Program-made: the position numbers and the translations under genes
NCBI GenBank assembly: GCA_031254385.1
Contig: JAIRUO010000240.1
Location: 1-5,369, forward strand
Reading direction: 5' to 3'
Source: Treponema sp.
GTDB lineage: Bacteria > Spirochaetota > Spirochaetia > Treponematales > Breznakiellaceae
Length of the DNA stretch: 5,369 nucleotides
Shown here: positions 1 through 5,369 of the stretch, in pieces
Numbering within the stretch: the stretch's first letter is position 1
How the letters are laid out: each line of letters starts with the position of its first letter
The notes under the pieces: generated by a model
The model's input: only the letters and a program-made list of their open reading frames with translations
What the model was told of the DNA's origin: nothing
The model's database searches: none

Positions 1-43
1 TTGGGGGCTGATTTGTCATCATTGTTCATAAAATATGTATAAC

Positions 44-78
44 TTCTCGTAATTCTCGTCTTTATCGCTTTTTCTCGT
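44..78. repeat. Three short TTCTCGT direct repeats
   Basis: The heptamer TTCTCGT occurs at 44-50, 53-59 and 72-78 in an AT-rich, non-coding stretch. The first two copies start nine bases apart and the third follows after a 12-base gap. Such iterated short repeats can be protein-binding sites near the end of a mobile element, or simple chance in skewed sequence. No function can be assigned. Confidence 0.4.
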
Positions 79-95
79 TTGTTTTTAATGCCAAA

Positions 96-118
96 TAATT
101 AACTTTTGACACAGTCTC
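96..118. mobile_element. Possible insertion-sequence end
   Basis: Read on the - strand, this stretch starts GAGACTGTGTCAAAAGTT. This resembles the terminal inverted repeats of some insertion sequences (recalled as IS256-like, not verified). It lies just upstream of a VOC gene that has lost its N-terminal half, which is what insertion into that gene would leave. No transposase is visible in the 100 bases available, and the opposite end of any element would lie outside the window. The only support is the resemblance and the position. Confidence 0.3.
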
Positions 119-133
119 CTAGGCTGTATTTAC

Positions 134-436
134 ATGTATATCGCGCCCAGCCAGTTCATCGAAATTTTTCCGGACGGTTGCGGCGAACAGAGCAAGAATG
201 ACAACATCGGAATCAAGCACATCTGCATAGAAGTTGACAACACTGCCGCTTTCCTGGAAGAAATCCGAGCTCGTGGTGCTCCCATCGACACTGAATTAAA
301 GACCGGGTACTCCAAATGCATCCAGTTCTGGACGCATGACCCTGACGGTAACAAAATTGAATTTATGGAACTGCTACCTGAAAGTCTTCAGGCCCAGGCA
401 AATAAGCGCTTAATTCAAAATAAGGATTTACCATAG
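134..436 (+). CDS. VOC/glyoxalase-family protein, N-terminally truncated remnant
   Basis: The 100-residue product is the C-terminal part of a vicinal-oxygen-chelate (glyoxalase I / dioxygenase superfamily) fold. Recognisable elements are the strand QFIEIFP (residues 7-13), a GIKHICIEV strand (26-34), a helix with FLEEIRARG (40-48), and the closing DPDGNKIEFMEL strand (69-80). The likely metal ligands Glu10, His29 and Glu76 are present. The fourth ligand, normally a His on the first strand of the fold, is absent because the N-terminal beta-alpha-beta module is missing; full-length members are usually about 120-150 residues. The frame stays open upstream of the ATG only to a TGA at 107-109, and the intervening codons (LLGCIY) could still be residual gene sequence. 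There is no convincing ribosome binding site at 134. It is probably a broken gene, not a working enzyme. The substrate cannot be predicted. Confidence 0.75.
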   Translation: MYIAPSQFIEIFPDGCGEQSKNDNIGIKHICIEVDNTAAFLEEIRARGAPIDTELKTGYSKCIQFWTHDPDGNKIEFMELLPESLQAQANKRLIQNKDLP

Positions 437-441
437 TTTAT

Positions 442-624
442 TTATAATAAAAATATTCTATATATATTATTTTCATTTGCCCATTTTATGATAATATTCT
501 TTGTTTCTTCATTTATTGTATTATTAGATTTTGCTTTTGCCTGAACAAGTCTCCTATCTCTGGAAATTTCCACAGTTGCGACTCTTTTGTCATTTTTTTT
601 AACTGAAAATATTGTGCAATGCAT
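442..624 (-). pseudogene. Fragment resembling the C-terminus of a PcfJ-like protein
   Basis: This 60-residue - strand reading frame contains FSVKKNDKRVATVEIS followed by RRLVQAKAKSNN and a terminal helix with ETKNIIIKWANENN. The pattern, a short strand pair, a basic V-Q-A-K segment and a final helix with a KWA motif, resembles from memory the extreme C-terminus of PcfJ-like proteins found on conjugative elements and phages. Those proteins are several hundred residues long, so only the tail remains. The frame extends upstream of the ATG to a stop at 652-654 without recovering more of the domain. No ribosome binding site is evident. It converges on the VOC remnant with five bases between their stop codons. 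It is most likely a decayed mobile-element relic; a small unrelated hypothetical protein is the alternative. Confidence 0.45.
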
Positions 625-666
625 TGAAATGCACCTTATAACATGGATTTGTCAATACGAATTCTA

Positions 667-695
667 TTGTCATTCTCAATAATTGGTTTTATGCT
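667..695 (+). promoter_or_regulatory. Candidate sigma-70 promoter for the synthase-methylase operon
   Basis: TTGTCA at 667-672 (five of six consensus bases) is separated by 17 bp from TATGCT at 690-695 (four of six). The predicted start of transcription is about 702, only a couple of bases before the ATG at 704. This would make the transcript essentially leaderless, which agrees with the lack of a Shine-Dalgarno sequence there. The -10 element is imperfect and the region is AT-rich, so a chance match is possible. Confidence 0.4.
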
Positions 696-703
696 GTACT
701 AAA

Positions 704-1459
704 ATGAAGAAGACATCCCCCTTTAACATAGTTTACGAAGATGAGCGCATTATCGCGGTGAACAAGGCATCGGGCATAGCGGTCTGTGCGGATCGCTGGG
801 ACGATTCAAAAGAAAGGCTCGATAGGCTACTTGCAGAACACTTGGGCTGCGAAAAAATCTTTATAGTTCACCGCATTGACAGGGATACTTCGGGCATGGT
901 TGTCTTTGCCAAAGATGCGGATACCCACAAAAAACTTTCCATGGCCTTTGAAGGCAGGGCGGTTAAGAAACGGTACATCGCGGCAGTACATGGAAGGGCA
1001 GCCTGGAAAGAGACGATCTGCGATCTTCCCCTGGTTCCCAATGGCAACAAGAAGCATCTGACTATAATCGACAAATACCAAGGCAAAAAATCCATTACCG
1101 CTTTCCGCGTTTTGGGAAGCACAGGAAATTACAGCATAATCGAAGCCGTTCCAGAGACAGGCAGAACCCATCAGATACGGGTACATCTTGCAAGCCTTGG
1201 ATCTTCGGTTATTTGCGATGAACTATACGGCAACGCAAAGCCTCTTTTCCTGTCCGCCTTTAAACCGGGCTGGCGCGGAGACCCAACGGAAGAGCGGCCC
1301 ATTCTTTCTAGGCTTGGCCTCCACGCAGTAGAACTCATTCTGCCAGGCAAACTTGGCTTCTCAAGCGATCTAGTTCTAAAAGCGCCGCTTCCCAGAGACA
1401 TGGCAGCCGTGGTTAGGCAAATGGAAAAATGTACAGGTTCTTCATATAATATAGAATGA
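704..1459 (+). CDS. RluA-family RNA pseudouridine synthase
   Basis: This enzyme isomerises specific uridines to pseudouridine in structured RNA (rRNA or tRNA) in the cytoplasm. From the ATG at 704 the protein has 251 residues. The opening strand IVYEDERIIAVNKASGI (9-25) is the typical start of the catalytic domain. The catalytic motif HRIDRDTSG lies at 56-64 with the nucleophilic aspartate at Asp59. VKKRYIAAVHG follows, and the conserved TGRTHQIRVHLASLG begins at Thr152. There is no N-terminal S4 domain, so it is closer to RluA than to RluC or RluD in architecture; the target uridine cannot be deduced. An in-frame TTG at 683 would add seven residues, but the ATG is preferred because the extra residues precede the conserved fold and the predicted transcription start is near 702. 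The stop overlaps the start of the methylase gene in ATGA, so the two genes are probably coupled. Confidence 0.93.
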   Translation: MKKTSPFNIVYEDERIIAVNKASGIAVCADRWDDSKERLDRLLAEHLGCEKIFIVHRIDRDTSGMVVFAKDADTHKKLSMAFEGRAVKKRYIAAVHGRAAWKETICDLPLVPNGNKKHLTIIDKYQGKKSITAFRVLGSTGNYSIIEAVPETGRTHQIRVHLASLGSSVICDELYGNAKPLFLSAFKPGWRGDPTEERPILSRLGLHAVELILPGKLGFSSDLVLKAPLPRDMAAVVRQMEKCTGSSYNIE

Positions 1460-2307
1460 ACCGGACAGAAAGAGATAAGCCAGGGCCCTTTGTAAAGTGG
1501 GCCGGCGGCAAGCGCCAACTTTTGCCGGAAATACGCAAGCTCCTGCCGCCGGACCTTTCGAGCCGTATCTACTTTGAACCCTTTGTTGGCGCCGGTGCCC
1601 TGCTCTTTGACCTTGAGCCGCATAAGGCCGTGATCAATGACAGCAACAAAGAACTCATGCTGGCGTACCGGGCTATCAGGGATAATGTTGAGGAGTTAAT
1701 TGCTGCGCTCAAGGTCCACCGAGAACTATATAGCAAAGAATATTATTATGAAGTCCGCAGTCAGGACAGGGAAAAAAATTACGACTTGAAGCCAGACGTA
1801 GAAAAAGCGGCCAGGCTTATTTTCCTCAATAAGACCTGTTATAACGGATTATTCCGGGTGAATTCGAAGGGTTATTTTAATGTCCCGATGGGAAGGCATA
1901 AAAGTTTGAATATTTGTGAAGAGGCTTTGCTTCGAGCAGTCAGCCGCTACCTAAATTCAGCTGACCTTACCATCCTGAACACAGACTTTGAGGAAGCGGT
2001 AACAACGGCTGACAGCAATTCATTTGTATACTTTGATCCGCCTTATCACAGTTCCGCAAAAAACGCTTTTAGCGAGTATCAGGCTGGAGGTTTTGGCGAG
2101 AATGAGCAGATACGCCTACGGAATGTTTTCCTCACGCTGACTGAACGGAGAGTCCCCTGTCTGCTCTCCAATGCGGACACTCCTTTTATCCGCGACCTTT
2201 ACCAGAACAAGGCTTTCCGTATCCTGACCGTTTCCGCCCGGCGATCTATCAATTCCGATCAGCAGGGCCGTGGCAAGGTAAATGAAGTGTTGATTACTTC
2301 CTATTAG
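1456..2307 (+). CDS. dam: Dam-class DNA adenine-N6 methyltransferase
   Basis: This protein transfers a methyl group from S-adenosylmethionine to adenine N6 in duplex DNA; for this family the expected target is GATC. The 283 residues show the D12-class order of motifs: FVKWAGGKRQLLPEI (12-26), the AdoMet-binding FEPFVGAGALLF (40-51), the family signature KTCYNGLFRVNSKGYFNVPMG near residues 125-146, the catalytic DPPY at 194-197, and a C-terminal segment RRSINSDQQGRGKVNEVLI that matches the ending typical of Dam and DpnM-like enzymes. Length is normal (about 270-285). The ATG overlaps the upstream synthase stop by four bases, which implies translational coupling. No restriction endonuclease gene follows within the window; the next gene is a metal sensor with its own promoter. 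It is therefore probably a solitary methylase used in replication, repair or regulation, although an orphan left from a restriction system is possible. Confidence 0.94.
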   Translation: MNRTERDKPGPFVKWAGGKRQLLPEIRKLLPPDLSSRIYFEPFVGAGALLFDLEPHKAVINDSNKELMLAYRAIRDNVEELIAALKVHRELYSKEYYYEVRSQDREKNYDLKPDVEKAARLIFLNKTCYNGLFRVNSKGYFNVPMGRHKSLNICEEALLRAVSRYLNSADLTILNTDFEEAVTTADSNSFVYFDPPYHSSAKNAFSEYQAGGFGENEQIRLRNVFLTLTERRVPCLLSNADTPFIRDLYQNKAFRILTVSARRSINSDQQGRGKVNEVLITSY

Positions 2308-2325
2308 CTTTTTTTCCAAAAACTG

Positions 2326-2354
2326 TTGACAAAAAATTCCTCATAATATATTAT
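2326..2354 (+). promoter_or_regulatory. Strong sigma-70 promoter of the metal-efflux operon
   Basis: A perfect -35 box TTGACA at 2326-2331 is followed after 17 bp by TATTAT at 2349-2354 (five of six). Transcription should start near 2361. This is the best promoter match in the window, it lies in the only sizeable gap among the intact genes, and it is directly followed by a palindrome suited to repressor binding. Confidence 0.75.
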
Positions 2355-2360
2355 TTGAAC

Positions 2361-2380
2361 AGTTGAGCAATTATTCAACT
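2361..2380. promoter_or_regulatory. Inverted-repeat operator for the ArsR/SmtB repressor
   Basis: The imperfect palindrome is AGTTGA-GC-AATT-AT-TCAACT, with 6-bp outer arms and an AATT centre. A further TTGAA at 2355-2359 paired with TTCAA at 2374-2378 gives an overlapping second arrangement. ArsR/SmtB repressors such as SmtB and CadC bind AT-rich inverted repeats with TGAA/TTCA-like half-sites overlapping or just after the promoter. The position at the predicted transcription start would block RNA polymerase. Assignment to the adjacent gene product is inferred from position. Confidence 0.65.
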
Positions 2381-2382
2381 AA

Positions 2383-2387
2383 AAGGA
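2383..2387 (+). promoter_or_regulatory. Shine-Dalgarno site of the metal-sensor gene
   Basis: AAGGA lies six bases before the ATG at 2394. This normal spacing fixes the start codon of the repressor and contrasts with the missing site upstream of the pseudouridine synthase gene. Confidence 0.75.
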
Positions 2388-2393
2388 ACTGTC

Positions 2394-2756
2394 ATGAGTA
2401 TAAAAGAAGAACAATTATCCTGCGACTGCCATGTCATTCATGAAGAAGTGGTAAAACGTGTCAGGGCTGTGATGCCCAAACCTAAAGAATTTAACGATCT
2501 GGCGGAGCTTTATAAGATGTTTTCCGACAATACCAGGCTTAAAATCCTGTGGGCCCTTTCCAATAGCAAAATGTGCGTCTGCGATCTGGCGGTTCTGCTT
2601 GGAATGACTAAATCGGCTGTTTCCCACCAATTAAAATCTTTGCGCCTTTCCAATCTGGTTAAATATATAAAGCAGGGAAAGATTGTCTACTATTCCCTGG
2701 CGGACAGCCATGTTAAAGGCATATTCAAAATGGGGTTTGATCATATCCATGAGTGA
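2394..2756 (+). CDS. cadC: CadC-like ArsR/SmtB-family metal-responsive repressor
   Basis: This is a 120-residue winged-helix repressor expected to act as a dimer and leave its operator when it binds Zn, Cd or Pb. The core reads LAELYKMFSDNTRLKILWAL (36-55), MCVCDLAVLLGM (60-71), and the recognition helix TKSAVSHQLKSLR (72-84), then the wing around KYIKQGKIVYYSL (90-102). Two metal sites can be read. Cys61 and Cys63 of the CVC motif plus Cys10 and Cys12 in the N-terminal arm correspond to the alpha3N Cd/Pb/Bi site. Asp104, His106, His117 and Glu120 match the alpha5 site with exactly the D-x-H-x10-H-x2-E spacing of staphylococcal CadC. Metal choice is inferred from these residues. It is the first gene of the operon, and its final codons overlap the start of the ATPase gene by eight bases. 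Confidence 0.93.
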   Translation: MSIKEEQLSCDCHVIHEEVVKRVRAVMPKPKEFNDLAELYKMFSDNTRLKILWALSNSKMCVCDLAVLLGMTKSAVSHQLKSLRLSNLVKYIKQGKIVYYSLADSHVKGIFKMGFDHIHE

Positions 2757-4653
2757 TCTGATACGCCTAATTGTCGGAGCTTTATTATTCGCCGCCGGAC
2801 TTATTTTTGAATGGGCAATACCAATAAATGAATATGTTACACTTGCCATTTTCGCATTGGCCTTCATTCTGCTGGGCGGCGATATTGTTTACAAGGCTGT
2901 AAAAAACATCATACACGGACAGGTCTTTGACGAGACCTTCCTGATGAGCATAGCCTCCATCGGCGCTTTTGCAATTGGAGAGACTGCCGAGGCTGTTGGG
3001 GTTATGCTTTTTTACCAGATTGGCGAATACCTGATGGAGAGGTCAGTTATAAAGTCAAAAAAATCTATTTCAGCCTTAATGGATATACGGCCTGATTACG
3101 CCAATCTTTCCAAAGACAATGCCATTATCAAGGTCAGCCCGGAATGCGTCAACATCGGCGACATCATCATCGTTAAGCCTGGCGAAAAAATACCCCTGGA
3201 CGGCAATATAATTGAAGGAAGCTCCATGCTTGACACTTCATCTTTGACCGGGGAATCTGTGCCGCGCAAAGCCGCCCCGGACGATACCGTTTTATCCGGC
3301 TGTGTTAACCTGAACGGGTTACTAAGCATGAGGGTAACTAAATCATTCGGTGAATCTACAGTCTCAAAGATCATTAACCTTGTAGAAAATGCTTCTGAAA
3401 AAAAGGCCAAAACTGAAAACTTTATTACCAAATTTGCGCGGTATTATACGCCCGTTGTTGTCGGCCTTGCCGCGTTAATCGCCATTCTGCCGCCGCTGAC
3501 TCTTGGCGGCTCCTGGTCTGAGTGGCTTAACCGTGGGCTCATACTGCTGGTCATTTCCTGCCCCTGCGCTTTGGTTATTTCGATTCCCCTGGGCTATTTT
3601 GGAGGCATCGGAGGTGCTGCCAAAAAAGGCATTCTGGTAAAAGGCGGCAATTATCTTGAAGCCTTAACCGATCTTGAGATGATGATCTTTGATAAAACCG
3701 GAACCCTGACAAAGGGCGTGTTTGCCGTAACCGCAATCAATCCGGCCAAAGGTTTTAGTTCCGAAACTCTGCTTGAACTGGCTGCAACAGCCGAAGCCTT
3801 TTCCAATCATCCCATAGCCAAATCCATCATGCAAAAATACAGCAGGCAAATTAGCCGTGAATCGCTTTCAGAATATACTGAAATGAGCGGCCTGGGAGTC
3901 AGCGTAAAATCAAACGGCAAGCTTATTCTTGTGGGCAACAAAAAGCTGATGGATCAAAGGGGCATCAATCTTGAGCAATCATTAACCGAAACCAAAAGCA
4001 TGGGAACTATGGTCTATGTTGCAGTAGAAAACGAATTCGCCGGCCTCATTGTCATTTCCGATGAAATCAAGGCGGAGAGCCACAGCGCTATTATTGGGCT
4101 AAAGGCAAGGGGCATACGAAAAACGGTTATGCTCTCTGGCGATGATCCTGAAATAGCCCAAACAATAGCTGATGAACTTGAAATTGATGAAGCTTATGGC
4201 GGACTGCTGCCCCACCAAAAGGTTGAAAAACTGGAAATGTTAATGAGCCAAAAACAAACAAAAGGAAAAATCTGTTTTGCCGGAGACGGCATTAACGATG
4301 CTCCTAGCCTTGCCATTGCCGACATCGGCATTGCCATGGGCTCGTTTGGTTCGGATGCCGCCATTGAAGCTGCCGATGTGGTGCTGATGACAGATGAGCC
4401 TTCCAAGCTGGCAGAGGCTGTGGATATTGCAAGGTTTACAAAACGCATAGTCTGGCAGAATATTGTATTCGCATTGGGGGTAAAAGGCATCTTCATTTTT
4501 CTGGGCTCTATTGGCATTGCCGGCATGTGGGAAGCAGTATTTGCAGATGTAGGCGTATCCCTTCTGGCTGTACTAAATGCCACCAGGGTATTGAGGCATA
4601 AAACAGACTCCTCCTTATATTCTCTTGCACACAATGAACCGGAAAGGCTATAA
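2749..4653 (+). CDS. cadA: P1B-2-type heavy-metal (Zn/Cd/Pb) exporting ATPase
   Basis: This inner-membrane pump uses ATP to expel divalent soft metals. The 634 residues contain: two N-terminal membrane helices (about 5-50); a second pair (about 62-95); the actuator motif TGES (167-170); membrane helix 6 with Cys271-Pro-Cys273; DKTGTLT with the phosphorylated Asp315; the His354-Pro355 dipeptide of the nucleotide domain; GDGINDAP (512-519); and a final helix pair. Lys579 and Asp600 in helices 7 and 8 are 21 residues apart, as are Lys693 and Asp714 of ZntA, which places it in the Zn/Cd/Pb group and not the copper group. It lacks the N-terminal CxxC metal-binding domain common in CadA and ZntA (about 730 residues) and begins directly at the first helix. 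The ATG at 2749 lies inside the repressor gene, suggesting coupling; an upstream in-frame TTG at 2683 would only add residues that shadow the repressor frame. Confidence 0.95.
   Translation: MSDLIRLIVGALLFAAGLIFEWAIPINEYVTLAIFALAFILLGGDIVYKAVKNIIHGQVFDETFLMSIASIGAFAIGETAEAVGVMLFYQIGEYLMERSVIKSKKSISALMDIRPDYANLSKDNAIIKVSPECVNIGDIIIVKPGEKIPLDGNIIEGSSMLDTSSLTGESVPRKAAPDDTVLSGCVNLNGLLSMRVTKSFGESTVSKIINLVENASEKKAKTENFITKFARYYTPVVVGLAALIAILPPLTLGGSWSEWLNRGLILLVISCPCALVISIPLGYFGGIGGAAKKGILVKGGNYLEALTDLEMMIFDKTGTLTKGVFAVTAINPAKGFSSETLLELAATAEAFSNHPIAKSIMQKYSRQISRESLSEYTEMSGLGVSVKSNGKLILVGNKKLMDQRGINLEQSLTETKSMGTMVYVAVENEFAGLIVISDEIKAESHSAIIGLKARGIRKTVMLSGDDPEIAQTIADELEIDEAYGGLLPHQKVEKLEMLMSQKQTKGKICFAGDGINDAPSLAIADIGIAMGSFGSDAAIEAADVVLMTDEPSKLAEAVDIARFTKRIVWQNIVFALGVKGIFIFLGSIGIAGMWEAVFADVGVSLLAVLNATRVLRHKTDSSLYSLAHNEPERL
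4641..4647 (+). promoter_or_regulatory. Shine-Dalgarno site that bears on the acyltransferase start
   Basis: GGAAAGG lies inside the end of the ATPase gene. It is 12 bases before the ATG at 4660 but only six before an in-frame TTG at 4654, so the true start could be the TTG, adding two residues (Met-Leu). Either way the gene follows the ATPase with almost no gap. Confidence 0.45.
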
Positions 4654-4659
4654 TTGCTT

Positions 4660-5369
4660 ATGGAAACATTGAATGCTTCATTTCATGAATACATTAAGCA
4701 GGCGGTAATTCTGTCAAAATCGGCCACCCGAATTACAGAAGACAATGTCTTTCCGGAAGGGAACAAAGATATACTTCCCTACCTGGATAAAATGGCTGAA
4801 GAATTGATACTGCCGGGTTCCGGTGTTGACGGGATGGAAAATCTGGAAGATGCCATTAATAAGGCGGAATCAGGGAAATCATGCCTACTCCTCCCCGAGC
4901 ATTACAGCAACATGGATCTGACACTTATTTCTTATTTGATTAGGAAAGAAGGAGGCCGGGGAAAAGCTATTGATGACGCTATTGTTGCCATTGCGGGAAT
5001 GAAACTTAACGAAGATAGCCCGGTTGTGTCCGCACTTGCCAGCGCCTATACCAGGCTTATTATTTATCCTAGTCGATCCTTTCTGGACCTTGATCCGGTT
5101 AAGGACAAAGACGAAATTGTTCGCGGAAATGCCATAAACCGGGCCACCATGAAAACCCTACAGGAAATAAAAGTGAAGGGCAAACTCATTCTGGTTTTTC
5201 CCTCTGGAACACGCTACCGCCCCTGGGACCCAAGTACCAAACGCGGAGTACGGGAAATTGATTCTTATATTAGGTCATTTGATTATATGTGTCCCATTGC
5301 CATTAATGGCGAGGTTCTTCATGTACGCCAGGGAGACATGATGGATGATTCTGTAAGCCATGATATAGT
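4660..5369 (+). CDS. PlsC-like glycerophospholipid acyltransferase, partial at the right edge
   Basis: The reading frame is open from ATG 4660 to the window edge (236 complete codons, no stop). It resembles acyl-transferring enzymes of phospholipid synthesis (glycerol-3-phosphate or 1-acylglycerol-3-phosphate acyltransferases), which act at the cytoplasmic membrane. The catalytic H-x4-D motif is His81 to Asp86 in LLLPEHYSNMDLTLISYLI. A second block, LIIYPSRSFLDLDP, lies near 136-149. The phosphate-binding block FPSGTRYRP starts at Phe180, with Ser in place of the more usual Glu of FPEGTR. An N-terminal region of about 75 residues precedes the catalytic motif and has no clear membrane helix. 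The six-base gap after the ATPase stop and the absence of a promoter imply co-transcription with the metal-efflux genes. Whether the acceptor is glycerol-3-phosphate or lysophosphatidate cannot be told. Confidence 0.82.
   Translation, partial: METLNASFHEYIKQAVILSKSATRITEDNVFPEGNKDILPYLDKMAEELILPGSGVDGMENLEDAINKAESGKSCLLLPEHYSNMDLTLISYLIRKEGGRGKAIDDAIVAIAGMKLNEDSPVVSALASAYTRLIIYPSRSFLDLDPVKDKDEIVRGNAINRATMKTLQEIKVKGKLILVFPSGTRYRPWDPSTKRGVREIDSYIRSFDYMCPIAINGEVLHVRQGDMMDDSVSHDI

Noticed and set aside
1..42. Short open frame entering from the left edge and ending in TAA at 40-42 (LGADLSSLFIKYV)
   Set aside because: Thirteen residues are too few to recognise; it could be the end of an upstream gene but cannot be supported.
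110..127. Hairpin ACAGTCT-CCT-AGGCTGT as a terminator
   Set aside because: The stem is seven pairs with a T-G pair and a three-base loop, and the following sequence has no run of T. It is better explained as part of the possible IS junction.
130..354. Open frame on the - strand opposite the VOC gene
   Set aside because: It is the mirror of a recognisable protein-coding frame and its translation has no domain-like features.
437..451. AT-only inverted repeat between the two convergent remnants as a bidirectional terminator
   Set aside because: TTTATT-TAT-AATAAA contains no G-C pairs and would be too weak; such repeats are expected by chance in this AT-rich stretch.
2308..2320. T-rich stretch after the methylase stop as a terminator
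   Set aside because: There is no G-C-rich hairpin ahead of the T run, so an intrinsic terminator cannot be supported.
2683..2748. TTG-initiated N-terminal extension of the ATPase
   Set aside because: The 22 extra residues lie wholly inside the repressor gene in another frame and precede the first membrane helix without resembling the family.
2738..2758. Two closely spaced GATC sites around the ATPase start as a Dam-controlled switch
   Set aside because: GATC sites are scattered throughout the window, and this pair lies within coding sequence away from the promoter and operator.
4194..4634. Long - strand open frame opposite the ATPase C-terminal part
   Set aside because: It is antisense to highly conserved pump motifs, and its translation shows no recognisable domain.

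Overview
The window is bacterial chromosomal DNA. It holds a degraded, AT-rich left end (about 1-680) followed by an intact, densely packed block of genes all on the + strand (about 690 to the right edge). The organism is not certain. The mid-range base composition, tight overlapping genes and PlsC-type acyltransferase style would suit a spirochaete such as a host-associated Treponema, but this is an impression from memory and no marker gene fixes it.

Left end. Positions 1-110 are non-coding or the edge of something outside the window. A stretch at about 96-118 resembles the end of an insertion sequence. Immediately after it begins a VOC/glyoxalase-fold gene (134-436) that has only its C-terminal module and three of the four usual metal ligands. 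Facing it on the - strand is a short fragment (442-624) that resembles the extreme C-terminus of PcfJ-like proteins. Both look like remnants, so this end appears to be a scar of past insertion or deletion.

Middle. An RluA-type RNA pseudouridine synthase (704-1459) and a Dam-class DNA adenine methyltransferase (1456-2307) overlap by four bases (ATGA) and are probably translationally coupled. A candidate promoter places the transcription start almost on the ATG of the synthase, which has no Shine-Dalgarno sequence, so the mRNA may be leaderless. No restriction enzyme accompanies the methylase.

Right part. A strong promoter (TTGACA, 17 bp, TATTAT) with an inverted-repeat operator at the transcription start drives a metal-efflux operon. 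Its first gene is a CadC-like ArsR/SmtB repressor (2394-2756) that retains ligands for both the alpha3N and alpha5 metal sites. Its second is a P1B-2-type Zn/Cd/Pb-exporting ATPase (2749-4653) that lacks the usual N-terminal metal-binding domain. The third, a PlsC-like acyltransferase (4660 to the right edge, partial), follows after six bases and is apparently co-transcribed. The expected logic is that excess Zn, Cd or Pb releases the repressor, the ATPase exports the metal, and the phospholipid acyltransferase is expressed with it. The last link is inferred from spacing only.

I did not find a clearly undescribed system. The most interesting points are the acyltransferase in a metal-efflux operon, the pump without a metal-binding domain, the possibly leaderless pseudouridine synthase-methylase operon, and the mobile-element debris at the left end.
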